Shown here: in pieces, positions 1-10,457 of the stretch
Layout: every line of letters starts with the position of its first letter
How positions within the stretch are numbered: the first letter of the stretch is position 1
NCBI GenBank assembly: GCA_014529385.2
Contig: CM043971.1
Span: 85,944,840 to 86,008,839, forward strand
Source: Adiantum capillus-veneris
Lineage: Eukaryota > Streptophyta > Polypodiopsida > Polypodiales > Pteridaceae
Length of the DNA: 64,000 bases
Direction: 5' to 3'
The notes under the pieces: generated by a model
Seen by the model: only the letters and a program-made list of their open reading frames with translations
Database searches by the model: none
What the model was told of the DNA's origin: nothing
Position numbers and translations under genes: made by a program

Positions 1-44
1 TTGATTAGAACTGATAAGAGTTGCATTAAGTTTTGCATTTTCTC

Positions 45-59
45 TATGCTAGATTAGTT
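45..59. repeat. Target-site duplication, left copy (LINE-A)
   Basis: The 15-mer TATGCTAGATTAGTT here recurs exactly at 6855-6869. The two copies bracket LINE-A, and the short T run (poly-A of the minus-strand element) starts directly after this copy, as expected for target-primed reverse transcription. Confidence 0.9.
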
Positions 60-291
60 TTTTTTTTCCCGAGAAAAAGATCCTTCTATTAGTTAATGAA
101 AACTGCCCATAGGGCTACATCCACCTCTGCAAGAGAGGGCTACAACAAGCATGATGGGGAGACTCCCAATGAAAAAACAACATATATACAATGAGGCTAA
201 ATAGAGACATGGGAGGAGGGAAGAGCCACACAGGTGGACAGTAGTGCCATATGAGCACCCCCTAGACTATGGTGCAGAAAGGCCCAAGGCG

Positions 292-3200
292 CTAGAGTTG
301 AAGGAAAGCCTCGCGGCACTCCCGCATGCGGTCAGAGCTACCTTGTAGTCCCTCAAGCTGTCCTCTGAGAGTATGGATCATCTCTAGCTAGAAGTCACGA
401 ACAGTCTCTGCTCGTGGCACAGGGCGAGCCTCAAAGATGCGAAAACAGCAGGCCCGCTAGATGAACCAAAGTGTCAGGCAACTGATGAGCTCCCAACACT
501 CCTCTCTCTCACTGCACCACTCCTGTAGAGTAAGCTCTGTAGTAGCAGGCTGGAGTGTAGGTCACCCCTCCTGCATCACTATCATCCTGCTGGTGGAAGA
601 TAGCTCAAACTGAAGTGCCGGGCCCGTGAGGGTGGACCAGGCCACTGCCCCCCAAGTGTACTGTCGAGCTGTGGAGAGAGCAGGCATCAACCGAAGAACT
701 CGTAGCCACACCTGTTGGGCCGAGGGACAGTCCCAAATAAAATGACGCTGACTCTCCACCAACTGGTCACAGGCTGCACATGAGGCCGAGAGACCACTAT
801 GCACAAGCTAGCTCCCAACTGCTCTGGCTCTGTGTGCAACCAGCCCATTGAAACAAAGTGACACGCCTCGGCTGTCTGGAGTCCCACAGCCTCTGCCAAA
901 AGTCTGCCAAGAACTCGACTGTGAGCCCCTCCTCCTGCCAATGACGTGCTGCAGCGGGGCGGGCCTCTCTCTGTGCTGCAAGTATATGACGTCCAAGCCG
1001 AATAGTGTACTGAAAGAAGGGGACTCCTGGGCCGTCTGCAGAAGAGAAGGGATCCCTCCATAGCCACTCACCAGGATCCCACTGTACTCGTGCTAGTGGA
1101 CAACACTCCCAAGCCCATAGCCTCCAGTGTCCAATCTCAAGAGCTACTGGGTCAGGGTCTATGACGCAAGTCCTCCCACAGATGCCCACAACTCGGATCC
1201 TCTGGAAACAACACTCTGCTACCTGCGGGGCCTCTACTGCAACTCGCAGTAATCATCCCCCACCCTGAAGCTCAAAGAATCTAAGCAGGTTCTGACGGAA
1301 ATGAGAACCTCCAGTCGTGTGAAGGCTCCCATCCACCGGGGTGCTACTGGCTCGAGAGGCGTGAGCCACTCAGCTGGAACTGACTCTGAGATGTCCTGAC
1401 ACATGCTTTGCACCCCTCTCATACCCTGTAGCTGGAAACCCTGCACCTCCTTTGACAAACTTGTGAACTCTAGCCAGTCACCTAGAGAGCGCGCTGGACC
1501 TGCTGCCATGGGACCCCAAGAAACATGAGGCCGACTCCCAACCAAGTGGCCTCTCTGAGTGCTAACCACGGGGTTCCAGACGAGGGGCTACCGTAGGCGC
1601 TCCTCCATGCACGTCGGCTGTCTCTGCTCTACGCCACACCGTAAGAGCTCCCAAGATCGAAGCAAACTCACAGCGAAGCAGTCCTCCAGTCTCGTGCTCA
1701 AACCAACTCGGCGCAACTCTGTAAAGATCCATCTGGTCGAAGGTTGCCAAGGGCCTCCTGACTGAGGCACCCTGGCACGAAGCCTCTGTAGCAAGAACTC
1801 CTTCCAGGGCTCCTCTCCTGGAAGAAGTCCTCTGACTACGAACTTCCCAAGAAGGGCTCTGCTGTGCTGTACTGGATCAATGATCCCAAGCCCTCCCTGA
1901 GAGCAAGGAAGTGTGATGACCGACCAAGCCACCTTGGCTCGGGCAATCTGAGTGTCACGACCTGACCAAAGGAAGTTCCTGATTAGCCTCTCTACTTGGC
2001 TGATACAAGAACTCGAGAAGATCCAGCAAGAAGTGATGTACCACATAGTCACCAACAACACCTGTTTGGCAACTACTACTCTACCAGCCAGCGAAAGTCG
2101 TGCTGAGCTCCAATGTAAGAGCTTTCTCCCGATGGACAGGAGAAGAGGAGAAATCTGCTGCTCAAGGGACAAGTCCAAACCAACTTGACAACCCAAGTAC
2201 AGAACTGTAGTCCCTGGGGGAATCCACTTGAAACCCTCTCCTGGCATCCAATCTGGCACAGGAGCACTGCCAACCGAGAAAGCCACTGTCTTTCTCCAGT
2301 TGATCAGTGTGCCCGATGCACAACAGAAGGTCTCCAAAGCCTGCTCACATTTGTGTAGATTGGCCTCCTGGCCCTCTAGGTACAAGGCTGAGTCGTCGGC
2401 AAACTCAGCGTCCAGAATCTCATCTCCCCGAATAGGGAGTGCTAAGCCCCTCAGATCAACCTACTGTGACACCAAAAATCTGCTCATCGCCTCCGCATAG
2501 AACATAAAGAGAAAGGGGGCAAGAGGACAACCCTGTCTGACCGATCGTGTGAGCATGAAGCGCTCACCTCTACCTCCTGCCAAAAGCACCTGACTGTGAG
2601 CCTGTTTGTACAAAGCTGACACCCCTCTGATCCAAGCATCTGAGAAGCCCATCCTGCGTAGAGTTCCCTCTAGAAAGTCCCAGTCAACTCTGTCATATGC
2701 CTTCTCAAAATCTAGAAGAAGAATCACAAGGTCCTCCCCATGGAGCCGTGCTAGGGCAGAAGCCTCCCAGAAAGTGAAGATGTTGTCAAGGATACTGCGT
2801 TCCTTGACAAAACCTGTCTGAGTCCCATGTATAAGGCTCTCTAAAAGTGGTTGAATCCTCAAACTCAGAGCCTTGGCAAGAATTTTGTAGGCTGAGTTGA
2901 GGATGGTGATGGGGCGCCACTATCAAATCTCATCCAAGGAGCCACCCTCCTTTGGAATGAGGTAGATCAGGCCCTCACTCATGCTATCCGACATCACTCC
3001 TCTGTGGAGAATGTACTGAAAGGCACTACAAAGATCTGTGCCAAGCAGGTCCCAGTACTCCAAGAAGAAGCTCGGAGTCAGCCCATCCTCACCTGGACAG
3101 CTACCACAAGGGAGGGCCCTAAGAGCCGTGTGCAGCTCCTCAAGCTGAAGAGGCATCTCTAGCCTCTGGCGCATCTCCTCAGCCACAAGACAAGGCATGT

Positions 3201-4553
3201 GTGCCCAAACCTGCTCCCTGCATGCATCGTGCCGCTCTGATTGGGGCTCAGCCCCGCCGACAATAACTCATGGTAAAAGTCAGTAGCAACTGCACGCATA
3301 TCCTCGGGCTCACAAACAACTGACCCATCGGGTCTCCTCAACTGATTGACCTTGGCATGCGAGTGCCGAGGTCCCACTGTCTCAAAAAAAGCAACTGTCA
3401 CTCTGTCACCCACCTGAGTCCATTGAGATGCATGTCGCGGTGAAAGGCAAACTCATGACGCCTCTCCTCTGTGCAAGCAAGCTCCTGTCGAGCCTGCTGT
3501 TATTGCTCCTCCAACCATGGACTATGTGGATGCTACTCCTGCATCCTCTGTAGTGAAGCAATGCCTCATCTGAGACGCTGCTCCTCCTCTCTCGCTCTGC
3601 AGCCCGGCGAGCCAGAGACTCCTGGAGAAAAAAGTGGCTAAGCTGAGCTAGGCCTAAGGCCACTCTGTCTGCAGGTAGAGCCTGGCTGTCCATGCCCTCT
3701 GTCCAGAGAGCCTCTACCCTCTCTCTGAGTGCTGAGTCCAACAAGACCCACTGTGGGATGCGAAGCATCGTGCTCCCACTCCTCTACCTGTCTGCCACAC
3801 TGTGAGGATCATTGGTGCATGGTCCGAGAAGGATGTCTCTGCCAGGATGCCCACTGATCCCCCCAAGTCACTGAAGTGGTCACTAGTGTAGAAGAGATCT
3901 ATCCGCGACAGATTCACTCCTCCCACTCTGCAGTCCGATCTAGAGAAGGCAAGACTGGCTGGAGGCCTCACAAAGCCAGAGTGTTGCCATGTATCTGAGA
4001 CCCTCAAAGTCATACACAACCTCTCCCAAGCTTCTAACTCGACTCCATGCACAGTAGCATGGCTGCCTCCAATCCCGTCAGAAGGGTCCTCCAACATGTT
4101 GAAGTCCCCTCCGACACACCAATGGTCAGCCTGTGGCAAAGACTCAACAATCTGTGACCTAAACTCTGTACGAGCACTCGCCACATTGGGCGCATAGATG
4201 TTCAGGAAGCCCACAAGGCCACCTTGAACCTACATAGTAATCCATTGAGCCCTGCCTGGCACTATAATCCCTCTGCCCACAATGGCCTGCTGCAATGAGT
4301 TCGCAATAGTCATACATACCCCACCCTGGATGCCTCCAGGTCCAAAAGCAGCTGACCAAAAGGTATCGTATCGTCCCCGCAAAATCTGACCACATCGCCG
4401 AATGCAGCTCTTAGACAGATGGTGCTCCTGAAGCATAAGGAGATCAATCTCTCCTCCCACAAGGCAACGCTGACGCTCTTGATGCAATCGGCCCCGCTGT
4501 CGCTGAAATTGGGGCCCACCTAGTCCTTGCACGTTCCACGAGACGATCCTCAT
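292..4553 (-). pseudogene. LINE-A ORF2: endonuclease / reverse transcriptase (broken)
   Basis: Would nick target DNA and reverse-transcribe LINE RNA at the nick. It starts at the ATG at 4553-4551 (MRIVSWNVQGLGG). APE-type endonuclease motifs are all visible: WNVQGL, QEHHL (near 4430), GDFN (near 4110), SDHAPM (near 3808). The RT has DFEKAYDRVDW (near 2715), QGCPLAPFLF (near 2535) and an intact FADD box at 2392-2403. A zf-RVT domain (CAAC...HFIWDCP) lies at about 700-800. Breaks include TAG-TGA at 2920-2925 (directly before WRPIT), an in-frame TAG at 2461-2463 between MSRFLVSQ and the FADD region, and frameshifts around 3160-3410. The likely natural stop is the TAG at 292-294. Catalytic residues survive but the frame does not. 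Confidence 0.92.
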
Positions 4554-5212
4554 GGGGAGCGAGAGAGAACAGATGCTGCCGCAACAGCAAGATGGGCTAT
4601 CTTCGAGGCTGGCTTGGATGGGGAGTAATCCGCATCCAAGCATCCTCTAGATAGGCGAGACTGCAGTGAGTGCCTAGCCCAAGCCCAAGCAGAGTGAGCC
4701 GTGCGTAAAGCAACCTCCTCTGTCCAAGAGTCCTCATGAATGTATACATAGCAAGGCAAACACTGCGTATCAGCAAAAAAGTACACCACAATTTGCCTGC
4801 ATCCTGCTGAGCCTGGGGGTGTCACCGTAAACTTGGCCAGTGGCCACAAAGTCTGTAGAAAATCTGTAACTCCAAGTTCTCCCATGTGGTGAGAGAGCTC
4901 AAGAACCTGTGTATGCAAACATCCCAACACTAAGTCGAGGGACCACTTTGTCTCGGCCCTACCACAGAGGGGGAAGGAGAAACCAACTGCTAAGTCCAAG
5001 GCCTCTGTCCCCCTAGCGGCGAGGAGCAAAGCATGGACCCTGAAGAAGGCTGCCTCGTGGTCTGCTGCAAAATCGTTGAGAAAGCTAGTGAACCCGTAGT
5101 CGAAGAAATCCCAGCGGCGTCGGAGGTCAATGCTTGTCAGACCACGAGGGATAGCTACAAGGGAAGATGTCTGAATCTGCAGAGGGGGCCGCAAGAAGGG
5201 CTGACCCTCTCG

Positions 5213-6429
5213 CTAGGCGACTCGTGGCAAAGGCGCTGCCAAGAGATCTCCTAGCCGCCGACGAGGGACCAGTCTCCTGAGTCGACTATGGAACTGGAGC
5301 AGGAGGGGGGGGGGGGGGGGGGGGGGGGGCGGAGGGGAAGAGGAGCGGGGTGGGGCAACAAAGGTAGAGGGGCGAGGTGGGGAGTGGACAGGAGCAGAGG
5401 GCGGGGGGGGAGGATGAGGAGGAGGAGGGGAACTCTGAAGGGGGGGCGGTTGACGAGGGTGAAGCGTAGGTGGAGGCTGGCATAGGGGGCTCCTCCTGCT
5501 CAAGAGGACCAAAGCTATTCCCCATGGGAAACCACTGCTGCTGAGTAGGCGCCTGAGTGCCAGGCTGTCGCTGTGGCCCCTGGCGTCGATGGCCACGGGC
5601 CTCCTGCCACCCCTCCTCCGCTAGAGCCCCAGGCTCGGAGGGTGGCTCTGAATCTGTGCATTGTGCCGCTGGCTATGGCTGCGGCCCAGCCTTGGCTGGC
5701 TGGGGCTGAGGCTGAGGTGCAGGTCGTGGCCTCCTCCGTGGACAGGCCTTCGCTAGGTGGCCCATCTGTCTGCAAATGAAGCATTGGTTCGGGAGGCCCG
5801 AGTACTCCACACTCTGTCTAAACCAACCCCCACTCACCCAAGGCAGAAGGATGACCTTCGGGAGCGTGTGGGTATCTCTGACCAAAACTCAAACTGAGGG
5901 GATGCCAGCCGCTTTGGCAGCTAGTACTGATGCTGCCGTACGAGGTGTCTCTAGGACAGTCCCGATGGCGGAGCCAATCCTGGAAACAAGTGGTAGGTAC
6001 TCCCTCCATAAACACTGAAAGCAGACTGAGATGGGGATGTCTACCTCCTCTACTAGCACATCCAAAGTCGGGTCAAAACCATGTCGCCACTGTCGAAAGT
6101 GGGCGCGCCAGTGGACTCATAGCTACAACCTTGGAAGCCATCTCGGAGGTCTCGAACTCGATCTGGTAGTACCCCCGTCCGAGAATCTGGACATCCAAGA
6201 TCTTGCCCACCTCTGCGAGAAGGCGGGCCTGGAGAAGGTCTCGCAACTCTCCTCTGCTAGGACGGGTGCCAAGAATTTTGCAGATGATCGAAGTCGCCTG
6301 CAAACGCTCTACCTTAGCGGCTAGGCTCGCTTGTTCTGTTGGCGAAAGAGCAAGTCGAATGGTGGGCTTAGCAGGGTCAGGCGAGGGGGCTTCTAGCGAG
6401 TCCGTCTGTGGCGAAGCTGGAGCCTCCAT
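5213..6429 (-). pseudogene. LINE-A ORF1: DUF4283-like / CCHC RNA-binding protein (broken)
   Basis: Would coat LINE RNA in the RNP. Starts MEAPASPQ at 6429. The first ~120 residues hold the DUF4283-like domain (IICKILGTRPSRGEL..., GRGYYQIEF). The frame then breaks near 6073 at a TGA and continues in other frames, with LVRDTHTLPKVILLPW leading to a complete knuckle CFICRQMGHLAKAC at about 5770-5810. The C-terminal half is proline-rich, with a poly-C-coded proline run. This domain order is standard for ORF1 of plant L1 elements. Frameshifts prevent a single product. Confidence 0.82.
5305..5329. repeat. 25-nt G homopolymer (proline tract in LINE-A ORF1)
   Basis: An uninterrupted run of 25 G on the plus strand is poly-C on the coding strand and encodes consecutive prolines. 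Flanking sequence is also proline-rich, so the tract probably expanded inside an existing Pro-rich linker. Slippage here would shift ORF1. Run length may be imprecise because homopolymers are error-prone in sequencing. Confidence 0.85.
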
Positions 6430-6854
6430 CTGTGTCTACTGCTGTGTCGTAAGAAGAGGTCGACGGGTGGACGCTGCAATCAGGCGCAGGAGACACTACC
6501 CCAAAAACTTAGCAATGCCGAGGAGGCCAAACTGCAGTGTATGACGAGGAGAAACCGAGGTGGGGGTGGAGGGGGGAGGGGGTGGGGTAGGGGAAGGCTG
6601 GCGGCAGCAGGAGGAGGGGGCAGCGGGCGGCAGAAGCCAGGCAGAGGGCAGGCGGGCTGGAGGCAGCGCGGCCAGGCAGGGGGCGGCGCAGGGTGACAGG
6701 CAGCGCGGAAGTGGGCAGCGGGGCAGTGGGGGAGGGGGGAGAGGCAGCGGGCTGAGAGGGGGGGGGGGGGTGAGGCTAGGCGTGCGCAGGTGGGCAGCAA
6801 TAGCGAGCTTGCATTCCAAACTGTTCTGTTGCCTCCTTCAGCTCCGTTAACTAT
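6430..6854 (-). other. LINE-A 5' leader, C-rich on the element strand
   Basis: Between the ORF1 start and the right target duplication. The plus strand is strongly G-rich at 6555-6800, with repeated GGGGGAGG and GCGGGC blocks; the element strand is therefore C-rich. Overlapping proline- and alanine-rich open frames here look like compositional artefacts. It probably holds the internal promoter of the element, but I see no specific element. Confidence 0.6.
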
Positions 6855-6869
6855 TATGCTAGATTAGTT
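6855..6869. repeat. Target-site duplication, right copy (LINE-A)
   Basis: Exact second copy of the 15-mer at 45-59. It marks the 5' end of the minus-strand LINE-A and shows that the element reached full length on insertion. Confidence 0.9.
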
Positions 6870-7778
6870 GGGAACCTCCTTAATCCCAATTAATTGCCAA
6901 TCAATTTCATCTCATATAGGTGCAATTTTTTTTCATTTTGGGTGCAATTCCCTAGTGACTTTGAGCTTCAATTACTCTCCTACCAAACGCATATCCACAA
7001 CATTTTTTATGTGCAGAGAAAGCTCTAGGCGAGGTCTTTTCATTGAACCTTCAAGCCCCTTGATTGAACTACATTTGACGTTTCAATTGCTCGCACAAAA
7101 TACACTGTTTTTCAGCCTCATTTTTTGGAGCCATTAAACCCTGTCTTTCAATATTAGTTGATGCCTAATCATTATCCTAAAACTGTGTGTGTGGGTTTTT
7201 TGACTCAGCTTTTTCTTTTAGGGTGAGAATACGTCCCTTTTTTGGGGGCCTACTAGGCTAACTGGGCAAAGCAACCGGAAGGGGACCAGCGCCAACCGAT
7301 GGAATTCAAAAACGCGCTCAAGCGCACTGCATTAAAAAAAAAGTCGGGTCCAAACCGATCGGAAGCACTGGACTGCAGGCTCATATTACCCGGCCGTCCA
7401 TGCCATCCACTTCGTCTGGTGGCCTGCATCCGACCAAACCGGCCGACCCGCCTCACGCCCTTGCCCGCGGTTGTGACTGCTCGCTTTTGACCTTAGAGGA
7501 TTTTTCTACTGAGCTCTTGTTCCCGCGACCTCCAAGAGCCATCAAGCCTCAAAACCCCAAGGCCTCTCGAGCACCAGGTACCAAGCCTATCCAAGGGAGA
7601 ACTCCCACTGCAACACTCAATTAGACACCAAGTGCCAAGGTCTCAACATCACTCCGACCCAAAATACTTGGTTTCACTTTTTTCTCTTCACACCATATAA
7701 GGTATACTTTAATTTACGCATCTATATGGAGTTAGACATTTTCCTTGGAGAGTCTCCAAGTGATAAGACCTCTCCACA
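6870..7778. other. Intergenic, no gene recognised
   Basis: Unique-looking AT-rich sequence to about 7250, then a more GC-rich part (7250-7500) with short open frames on both strands that resemble nothing known. An A run lies at 7333-7341. No LTR matching the copia 3' end at 8854-9135 is visible here. Confidence 0.4.
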
Positions 7779-8584
7779 ATGAGTGAAAAGGGGATAGAAA
7801 AGTTCAATGGGGTCGGGCTACACATGGCAGATAAAACTGTGGGGTTACTAAATGAAAAAGGGAATATGGGGGGTCATCAAGAAAAACCAAGAAAGGAGTG
7901 AAGGGATACAAACAAGGTCTACTAATGCACAAGATTTAGCCAAGGATGAGCATGCTCGGTATGATTATCACTTCACTACACGACAACTACATTCATTTCA
8001 TTGGGGAATGTAAAAGTGCACAAGACGCATGGGAAGTGTTAGAGGCCAATTTTGGTGCCAAGACCAAGAATTCCAAAGTGAGTTTGAAACATCAGTTATA
8101 TAAGCTAACTATGGAGCACGGAAAAGACATAGCCATCCTTGTCAACAGGATTAAGAGTCCTCTCGCACAACTCCCCTACCTAGAGTGCAACATCCCTGAA
8201 GATGACCAAGTGACGGTACTTCTTAGTGAATTACCTGAAGCATATGACAACATAGTCACCATTCTGGAGGAGAGAGAGCCAGAGCCAAATCTTCAAGACA
8301 TGATCAGTTTTTTGCAAAAGGAGGATAAGAAACATACAAGTCCAGCATCATCATCAGGAGGGGCTTTCAAAGGAGGAGCCTTTGTAACCTCATCCAACAA
8401 CAACATCAAGGCATGCTTCAAGTGTGGGAAGCAAGGACACATTTCCAGACATTGCCTCTCTTCCATAACATGCAACAATTGCGGTAAGACTGGGCATATT
8501 GCTTCAGTTGTTCTTTCAAAGATCAAGGAGCTAGTACCAGTAGAAGAAGCGGAAACAACAACAACTGAGCATCAGCAAATATGA
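7779..8584 (+). pseudogene. Ty1/copia gag (UBN2 family), gag-only relic
   Basis: Nucleocapsid protein of a copia retrotransposon. The first ~55 codons (from ATG at 7779, MSEKGIEKFNGVG) are frameshifted against the rest. The long frame then gives the UBN2 core (ECKSAQDAWEVLEANFGA, LLSELPEAYDNIVTIL), a complete knuckle CFKCGKQGHISRHC, and a second knuckle CNNCGKTGHIASVV in which the last Cys is Val. The frame ends in TGA at 8582-8584 and no protease, integrase or RT follows. LTR-like sequence begins within 300 bp, so pol is deleted or was never part of the element. Confidence 0.82.
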
Positions 8585-8839
8585 TTGAATAAGAAGAGGA
8601 GGTAGCAGAAGAAGATGGCAACACTGATATTGTTTACATTGATGTTTTGTAAACCCTAACAACAACCATATTTTGCCCTTGTGATGTAGTCATTAGGTCA
8701 AGGGGAGGCATATTGTCTCTTGGATTAGAGATGTTTTGGTATCTTGGATTGGATGTATTGCTCCTGGATTGGAGTGGATTCCTAGATTGGAGTTGGTCAG
8801 AGTCATCATTATCATCATTGTCATCATCATATCCCAAAG

Positions 8840-9135
8840 CCCAAGGGGAGGCTTGTTGGGTTTTGTGGGCTTTCAGCCTATGAGTGGGAACCACCTCTAC
8901 TCTACTAAGATGCTTAGTTGGCCTACGGGACATGTGGATGCCTAGGAGGATGGTGATGTGGAAAGTTGTACTACACATTGTACTACCCTCATCTCTCCTA
9001 TATAAGAGCAACCTTGTAGCCTCTTTCAATTGCATAATAATCTAGTTTAATTTGTGCCTATACTCTAGCCTAATTATCTTGCAATTACTCTCTTGCAATT
9101 AGCATACTAATGACATGAATTACTCTCTCTATTAT
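8840..9135 (+). mobile_element. Probable copia 3' polypurine tract and LTR
   Basis: AAGGGGAGG at 8843-8851 is a typical polypurine tract, directly before a TG-starting block (TGTTGGG at 8854). Inside is TATATAAGAG near 8998-9007, a plausible LTR TATA box, followed by pyrimidine-rich sequence. A second AAGGGGAGG at 8700-8708 may be a duplicated tract. The right end is estimated; a 5' LTR copy was not found, so this is inferred from position and composition. Confidence 0.5.
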
Positions 9136-9157
9136 CCACCCTAATTCCATCTCTCTA

Positions 9158-10097
9158 GGCCTAGCAAATCACATGCAAGAGGTATATCAAGCAACAAGGG
9201 TAATCTTGAGTCAAGTGTCCCCCTTTCTTCTTTGAGAGAGAGGATTTGATGAATGCAAAAACAATTATTTAAATCAAATAAATTATCATTGGACCCCTTG
9301 GGAGGCCAACCAATAGGATTTAGGCACACCATGAGGGCAACATGAGTAGGGACTTGACATGTGTCTTTGCTGCCTCTTGAGGCTTGGGCTTACCTTGTGT
9401 GTGTGTGTGTATGTGTGTGTTCTCTCTCATCCCCCTAGCTTTAGGGCTCACCCCCTCTTGAGTAGGGACTGGTTTTGACTTTTTGAACACCTTACCCTCA
9501 AGCACCTTAGTAAACATGCATGGCAAATCACCTCAAGCTTGGGCAGTGTTCCCACAAGCACCTCAAGCTCCCTAGTCGGCAAGCACGACAAGCACCTCAA
9601 GTAGGGATTGGATTTGACTTTTTGAACACCTTAACCTCAAGCACCTAAGTCAACAAGCATGAAAAAGAACCTCAAGCTTGGTTAGTGTTCCCACAAGCAC
9701 CTCAAGCTCCCTAGTTGGCAAGCACGACAAGCACCTCAAGCATCTTAGTCAACAAGCACAACGAGCCCCTCAAGCACCCCAAGCACCTCAAGCTTGGGTA
9801 GGGTTCCCACCTCAAGCTCGGCCCTAGATTACCTAAGGTCAAAGGACTTTTAACATTAACCTTTGGAGGTCTTCAATGAAGCTAACCCTAAGGTCTTTAA
9901 GCTCCATTGTCTACTAGCCTTGCTCTTGGACATATCATCTCTAATTTGGACCCCTTTACCATTGGTTCCGTGTTGAGATAAACATGTAAGCACATGTCTA
10001 TATTCTAACCCCTGTTCCATATCTATTCTCCCACATTAAATGATCATCTTAATATGATAAAATCATTTGGGTTGGTTAGATATTAGATTTTATGACA
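9158..10097 (-). repeat. Gypsy-1 3' LTR, truncated
   Basis: Collinear but diverged copy of 17285-18031: shared landmarks are AAGTGTCCCCCTTTC, ATTATCATTGGACCCCTT, AACCTTTGGAGGTCTT, CACATGTCTATATTCTAAC and the terminal TTATGACA. The inner end at 10097 reads TGTCATAA on the element strand, preceded by the purine-rich AAGAGAGAG. The outer ~750 bp present in the 5' LTR are absent; copia sequence abuts instead. The LTRs differ at many sites, so the insertion is old. Confidence 0.85.
9540..9800. repeat. CAAGCACCT minisatellite in Gypsy-1 LTR
   Basis: Degenerate tandem array built on CAAGCACCTCAAGC, with variants GGCAAGCACGACAAGCAC and CCTTAGTCAACAAGCA. The same motif is shorter at about 17620-17735 in the other LTR. 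The difference explains much of the length gap between corresponding LTR segments (about 940 versus 750 bp), so the array expanded or contracted after insertion. Confidence 0.8.
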
Positions 10098-10457
10098 TTA
10101 ACTCTCTCTTGAAAGCATAGTCGTCCTCGGCTATGAGGTAGAAGAGATAAAGTCTTAGTCATTAGTCAATGTTTCTTAGTGGGTAGAGGACCCCTTTGAC
10201 CCTACGGCATCCTTCCAAGATGGACGACTAATCCATTTTGGTTCTTGAGAGACATAGCTGTCGCAAGCATGTCTCCTCTTTAGTCCATTTTAGTCTCCCA
10301 AAATAGAGTGACAACTTCTACTCAGTGTTTGAGAGATGTCCTCATCATGTCAAACATAATTCTAAGCATGCATACTAGTTAAATTGTGCACACTGAAAAG
10401 ATAACTAGTCTTAAAAGATTAAAACATTGGTCATTCAAAAGAAATTTGTACATTTGC

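Larger units (their letters stand above)
60..6854 (-). mobile_element. LINE-A: full-length, decayed L1-like retrotransposon
   Basis: Non-LTR retrotransposon read on the minus strand: 5' end near 6854, poly-A tail seen as a T run at about 60-67. Order is G/C-rich leader, ORF1 (DUF4283-like region, CCHC knuckle, polyproline), ORF2 (APE endonuclease, reverse transcriptase, zf-RVT) and a short 3' UTR. About 6.8 kb is normal for a full-length plant L1. Boundaries are fixed by the 15-bp duplication. Several in-frame stops and frameshifts make it non-autonomous. Its sequence and composition differ clearly from LINE-B, -C, -D and -E in this window, so two LINE families are present. Confidence 0.93.

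Noticed and set aside
687-1189. Overlapping open frames on both strands inside the LINE-A 3' part
   Set aside because: Only one frame carries the zf-RVT sequence; the others are shadows in G/C-richer DNA.
9540-9800. CRISPR array
   Set aside because: Repeats are contiguous and degenerate with no spacers; plant nuclear context.
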